Positions 33,167-36,012 of a stretch of DNA of 36,012 bases are shown here, piece by piece (within the stretch, counting starts at the first letter, position 1; every line of letters starts with the position of its first letter). The position numbers and the translations under genes were made by a program. Under the pieces are notes generated by a model. That model saw only the letters and a program-made list of their open reading frames with translations, did not search any database and was not told the origin of the DNA. Source of the DNA: Ruminococcus sp. (lineage in GTDB: Bacteria; Bacillota; Clostridia; Oscillospirales; Ruminococcaceae). Location of the stretch: NCBI GenBank assembly GCA_020861185.1, contig JAJBSV010000001.1:1-36012 (forward strand). The letters run 5' to 3'.

Positions 33167-33856
33167 ATGTTTTTCAAGCTATTATCAAATATATTCAGCC
33201 GCCTGCTCTGGTTCGCCCTCCACATCGAGGACAAAAGCTCGTTCCCGAAGCCACTCAGTCCCGCAGAGGAGGAGCGGCTTTTCAAGGCTTTTGCGGAGGG
33301 AGACACCGCCGCACGGGACGCGCTCATCTTCCACAATCTGAGGCTGGTCGCCCACATCGTGAAGAAGTACTACGTCACCGCCGACGAGCAGGAGGAGCTG
33401 ATTTCAATCGGCACAGTCGGGCTCATCAAGGCAGTCAACTCGTTCGACCCGACGAAGGGAAATCGTTTTGCGGCGTTCGGGGCGAGGTGTATCGAAAACG
33501 AAGTGCTGATGCACTTCCGCTCCGTGAAGAAAACCGCGCAGGACGTCCACTTTGACGAGCCGATCGACACCGACAAGGACGGGAACCAGCTGACTCTCAT
33601 GGACATCATCGCCGTGGACGGCGACATCGGCGAGGAGGTCGACCTGCGGCTCAACTCCCAGAGGCTCTACCAAGCCATCGGTGTCCTCGATGACCGCGAG
33701 CGCGAAATCGTCATCCTTCGCTACGGGCTCTTCGGCAGACAGCCGCTCACGCAGAGGGAAGCCGCCAGCCTCCTCGGCATCTCCCACAGCTACGTCTCGC
33801 GAATTGAGAAGCGAGCGATTGAGAAACTCAGAGGGGAGTTTGGAATAAATGGGTGA
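33167..33856 (+). CDS. sigK: RNA polymerase sporulation sigma factor sigma-K
   Basis: A complete 229-residue sigma-K, which drives late mother-cell genes for spore coat and cortex. It has the short N-terminal membrane-associated pro-sequence (LLSNIFSRLLWFALHI), which SpoIVFB removes in Bacillus, then region 2 (LRLVAHIVKKYYVTADEQEE; SIGTVGLIKAVNSFDP) and the linker FRSVKKTAQDVHFDEPIDTD. Region 4 follows (LDDREREIVILRYGLFGRQP; REAASLLGISHSYVSRIEK). It is not interrupted at the C-I-E-N-E site where skin elements insert. The GGGGTGAT ribosome site and leader match the fragment at 6993. A hairpin terminator overlaps the stop. Confidence 0.92.
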   Translation: MFFKLLSNIFSRLLWFALHIEDKSSFPKPLSPAEEERLFKAFAEGDTAARDALIFHNLRLVAHIVKKYYVTADEQEELISIGTVGLIKAVNSFDPTKGNRFAAFGARCIENEVLMHFRSVKKTAQDVHFDEPIDTDKDGNQLTLMDIIAVDGDIGEEVDLRLNSQRLYQAIGVLDDREREIVILRYGLFGRQPLTQREAASLLGISHSYVSRIEKRAIEKLRGEFGING

Positions 33857-33883
33857 AAAAGAGCGACCGAAGCCGCTCTTTTT
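33856..33883. terminator. Bidirectional terminator between sigK and a convergent small gene
   Basis: Stem AAAAAGAGCG/CGCTCTTTTT with an 8-base loop. The A and T ends make it work on both strands. It overlaps the stops of both genes. Confidence 0.85.
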
Positions 33884-33984
33884 CACTCCTGCTTGTCTTC
33901 CCTAATCAGCATCACAACGCTGATTACGAGCTTGACGATGCCGATAGCGAAGAAATACAAGCTTAAAAATCTCAACGGTCTCAT
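33883..33984 (-). CDS. 33-residue single-helix membrane peptide
   Basis: The peptide is basic at the start (MRPLRF), then one hydrophobic segment (LYFFAIGIVKLVISVVMLI), then a charged tail (REDKQE). GAAAGGAGGCAG lies four bases before the ATG, so it is well placed for translation. The family is unknown; the shape is that of a small inner-membrane peptide. It ends at the shared terminator. Confidence 0.6.
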   Translation of the reverse strand: MRPLRFLSLYFFAIGIVKLVISVVMLIREDKQE

Positions 33985-34017
33985 GTCTGCCTCCTTTCTG
34001 CAATAGTCCGTACACTA

Positions 34018-34632
34018 CTACGGCTTCTTTCTCTCGAACAGCTCGGGCAGAATCCGGGGCTCATAGGTCTGAGTCTCAACCTCTTCGAAAACCTTGTCGA
34101 CATCGCCGGCAATGATTTGCTTGTAGCTCATGCTCAGAACTGCGTTTGCCTTGCGGAGGTCATCCTTGATTCCCCTGCGCCTGACACGGCGATCGTGAAG
34201 CATCTTGTACATCTTATAGCCGTCACTGGCGTTGTAGTTGAAGAACTCGATGGCGTGCTCAATATCGCAGAGTTCCGCCTCTACCTTGGCTAATTCTTTC
34301 TGGAGATATTCTCTGTAATCACGAATGCCTCGATAAGAGCCCATGATATTGTTGATATAGTTGTCCCAATGAAACTCTGCGTCCGATTCCGAAAAATCCA
34401 AATCCGCTCGGAATCTCTGCGTCGAATCCTTTGGTGGGTTCACCTCTGCGGTGACTACAATCCACTCATCCCGCTTCTTCTTTGGTATCTGGTTGCCAAG
34501 AAAGTTGTAGGCTTTCGTTATGTCAAAGAAAAACTCGGCTTGGTTGACGTCCGTCGTCACCGATATCCTGCGGCAGTCGTCGAAGTATATGTACCTGTCA
34601 CGGGTCAGGCTTGTCAGAACAAAGCATTCCAT
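34018..34632 (-). CDS. Hypothetical protein, helical, 204 residues
   Basis: I do not recognise it. The N-terminal half looks like a beta-rich domain (RDRYIYFDDCRRISVTTDVN, then KKRDEWIVVTAEVNPP). The second half is strongly helical and charged (YREYLQKELAKVEAELCDIE). The ATG at 34632 with AAGGAGTGTGAT is preferred over a longer frame that would overlap the upstream gene. No signal peptide. It is probably co-transcribed with the 54-residue gene 37 bases upstream. Confidence 0.65.
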   Translation of the reverse strand: MECFVLTSLTRDRYIYFDDCRRISVTTDVNQAEFFFDITKAYNFLGNQIPKKKRDEWIVVTAEVNPPKDSTQRFRADLDFSESDAEFHWDNYINNIMGSYRGIRDYREYLQKELAKVEAELCDIEHAIEFFNYNASDGYKMYKMLHDRRVRRRGIKDDLRKANAVLSMSYKQIIAGDVDKVFEEVETQTYEPRILPELFERKKP

Positions 34633-34669
34633 AATATCACACTCCTTCGTTAAGGTTGTTCTGAGAGAT

Positions 34670-34834
34670 TTACGCGCCCGCTTTCTCGTCGAGCAGAGCT
34701 CTGACTTTTGCCTTCGCCTCGTCGAGATCTTTGCAGTCGTCCAGCAAGGCGAGAACCTTCCGCAACTGATTCTCCTCGGTGATCTTGACCAGCAATTCTC
34801 CGACGCCACTTTCTTCGTCCATAAATTCGTTCAT
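34670..34834 (-). CDS. Small acidic hypothetical protein, 54 residues
   Basis: An acidic helical protein (LLVKITEENQLRKVLALLDD). The ATG at 34834 with AAAGGAGCTTT upstream is chosen over the one at 34855, which lacks a site. It is the first gene of a two-gene minus-strand unit behind a perfect palindrome. The function is unknown. Confidence 0.6.
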   Translation of the reverse strand: MNEFMDEESGVGELLVKITEENQLRKVLALLDDCKDLDEAKAKVRALLDEKAGA

Positions 34835-34868
34835 GATAAAGCTCCTTTCCGTCATATGGTAACATTAA

Positions 34869-34896
34869 ATTCTTGAAGATTTTTATCTTCAAGAAT
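34869..34896. promoter_or_regulatory. Perfect palindrome upstream of the minus-strand unit, possible operator
   Basis: ATTCTTGAAGAT-TTTT-ATCTTCAAGAAT, a 12-bp inverted repeat 35 bases before the 54-residue gene. It contains a TTGAAG that could serve as a -35 on the minus strand, so a repressor site overlapping a promoter is plausible. Confidence 0.5.
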
Positions 34897-34945
34897 ATTG
34901 TACCACCGAAGCCTCAGAAGTCAATCAAAGTTGGTACAAAAAAGA

Positions 34946-34987
34946 GGACTAACTCATGCTTAATAGCAAAAGCTAGTCCGATTTTTT
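34946..34987. terminator. Bidirectional terminator at the trailer end of the CRISPR array
   Basis: GGACTA/TAGTCC arms with partial inner pairing. Six T follow on the plus strand, and TCTTTTTT follows on the minus strand. It would end the minus-strand array transcript just after the last, degenerate repeat. Confidence 0.7.
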
Positions 34988-36012
34988 GTTCTCCGCAGGG
35001 AGTGAGACCTGAGAGGGGTATATTATCGCCGTCTACATGAAATTTCAATCCACTCCCTCCGTGAGGAGGGAGACACGTTATACTTGCTATCGGATAATCA
35101 CGATGAGATTTCAATCCACTCCCTCCGTGAGGAGGGAGACCGAAATCAGCAAGGTTGACTTGACCGACGGCAAGATTTCAATCCACTCCCTCCGTGAGGA
35201 GGGAGACTGAGCTTTGCTTCTTCTCCGACTTTAAGCGTAGATTTCAATCCACTCCCTCCGTGAGGAGGGAGACGCACTTGTGGGGCGATATTCTGCAATT
35301 CTTGTTCGATTTCAATCCACTCCCTCCGTGAGGAAGGAGACTGGAAACGCAAAAGAGCGAATGGCAAACAAAGCTATTTCAATCCACTCCCTCCGTGAGG
35401 AGGGAGACTTTAATTCGAGAGTTAGAAAAGAGGGGTGGACGGGTATTTCAATCCACTCCCTCCGTGAGGAGGGAGACACACACAACAACTGATTATCTGT
35501 ACACTGGCGAGATTTCAATCCACTCCCTCCGTGAGGAGGGAGACGACCGTCAGGGCAACACACAGCAGAGACTTATCTGTATTTCAATCCACTCCCTCCG
35601 TGAGGAGGGAGACATGTCAGCGTGGACATGCAGACTTGAAGCCGATATTTCAATCCACTCCCTCCGTGAGGAGGGAGACGGTTTTCCCGTGCGGGCTCGT
35701 CCGCGGTAACTTATTTCAATCCACTCCCTCCGTGAGGAGGGAGACGGCAATCGCCGGTTATCTCGGTGTTGCAGTCAAATTTCAATCCACTCCCTCCGTG
35801 AGGAGGGAGACTCGAAGCGGTCGAGGGCACTCAGCGCGAAATCGCCATTTCAATCCACTCCCTCCGTGAGGAGGGAGACGCAAACGTCACAGAAAGAAAC
35901 ACATAGGCGGAATATTTCAATCCACTCCCTCCGTGAGGAGGGAGACCCAGTGCCGTGATTCTCTTAGCCTGCTCTTTTTATTTCAATCCACTCCCTCCGC
36001 GAGGAGGGAGAC
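34981..36012 (-). CRISPR. Type I-C-like CRISPR array, 15 full repeats plus a degenerate terminal one
   Basis: Full 33-bp repeats begin at 35042, 35108, 35175, 35241, 35309, 35376, 35445, 35512, 35581, 35647, 35713, 35779, 35847, 35914 and 35980. Each begins ATTTCAATCCAC and ends GAGGGAGAC, with a CTCCCTCC/GGAGGGAG hairpin. The 14 spacers are 33-36 bases. A shortened repeat at 34981-35008 (ending GTGAGAC) and a 33-base spacer precede them. The minus-strand form, starting GTCTCCCTCC and ending GTGGATTGAAAT, is the I-C type. Transcription is therefore to the left, with the degenerate repeat and terminator at the trailer and the leader beyond the window. The repeat at 35309 has one G-to-A change and the one at 35980 a T-to-C change. 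No cas genes are present here. Confidence 0.97.

Noticed and set aside
7326-33500. Treating the region as a complete, active skin prophage in sigK.
   Set aside because: No recombinase, phage structural gene or split sigK 3' half is present, and backbone-like genes (MBL, SWIM, GNAT) lie inside these limits. Only the break point recalls skin.
35042-36012. Open frames of 60-110 codons running through the CRISPR array on both strands.
   Set aside because: They are the 33-base repeat translated again and again; there is no ribosome site and no protein-like sequence in the spacers.
1-36012. Search for rRNA and tRNA genes, riboswitches and insertion sequences.
   Set aside because: I found no convincing cloverleaf, rRNA segment, known riboswitch core or transposase by eye; short or diverged ones could have been missed.

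Overview
The window looks like chromosome of an anaerobic, endospore-forming Firmicute of the Clostridia (Oscillospiraceae/Christensenellales type). The grounds are an intact sporulation sigma-K gene, strong AGGAGG ribosome sites, consensus sigma-A promoters and a backbone of moderate to high GC. Two kinds of DNA alternate. GC-rich backbone lies at about 1-7325 and 31050-34900, interrupted by one AT-rich gene at 3287-5072. An AT-rich accessory island lies at about 7326-31040.

Layout: (1) 4-1191, a type IIL (MmeI-like) restriction-methylase cut off at its SAM motif I. (2) 1350-6904, a plus-strand set dealing with ADP-ribose: macrodomain protein, vWA protein, AT-rich GmrSD-like DUF262 gene, ADP-ribosylglycohydrolase, HExxH protein and a NUDIX hydrolase. 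(3) 6993-7325, a 5' fragment of sigK ending at the codon region where skin elements interrupt sigK in Bacilli and Clostridia. (4) 7326-15780, a patchwork of AbiEi/AbiEii, an AlbA/Schlafen-type regulator, an XRE regulator with a visible operator, a decayed DarT/DarG pair, and a rep/mob remnant (RepA_N, MobC, five iteron-like repeats) without relaxase or integrase. (5) 15815-29256, a tightly packed operon resembling the DndCDEA-PbeABCD type of DNA phosphorothioation defence: PAPS-reductase-like sulfurtransferase (DndC-like), DUF4007 protein, 1202-aa ATPase, cysteine desulfurase (DndA-like), PLD-helicase, 54-aa protein, SMC-like DndD, a 177-aa protein and a full sigma-70 factor. A membrane protein and an orphan RES-type NADase follow. 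(6) 31053-34834, backbone genes: MBL hydrolase, SWIM protein, GNAT, intact sigK and small genes. (7) 34981-36012, a type I-C-like CRISPR array of 15 full repeats read on the minus strand, running off the window; no cas genes are visible.

Working model: cysteine desulfurase and the PP-loop/Fe-S protein would mobilise and place sulfur on DNA with DndD and the small proteins. DUF4007, the large ATPase and the PLD-helicase would be the restricting arm, and the sigma factor might control expression. As written, the dndC-like gene is split by a frameshift and dndD has lost a short C-terminal segment, so the locus may be inactive.

About nine small indels or nonsense changes break otherwise convincing genes, in both backbone and island and mostly at homopolymers. 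Either the consensus has residual sequencing errors or the region is decaying. Calls for the broken genes should be read with that in mind.
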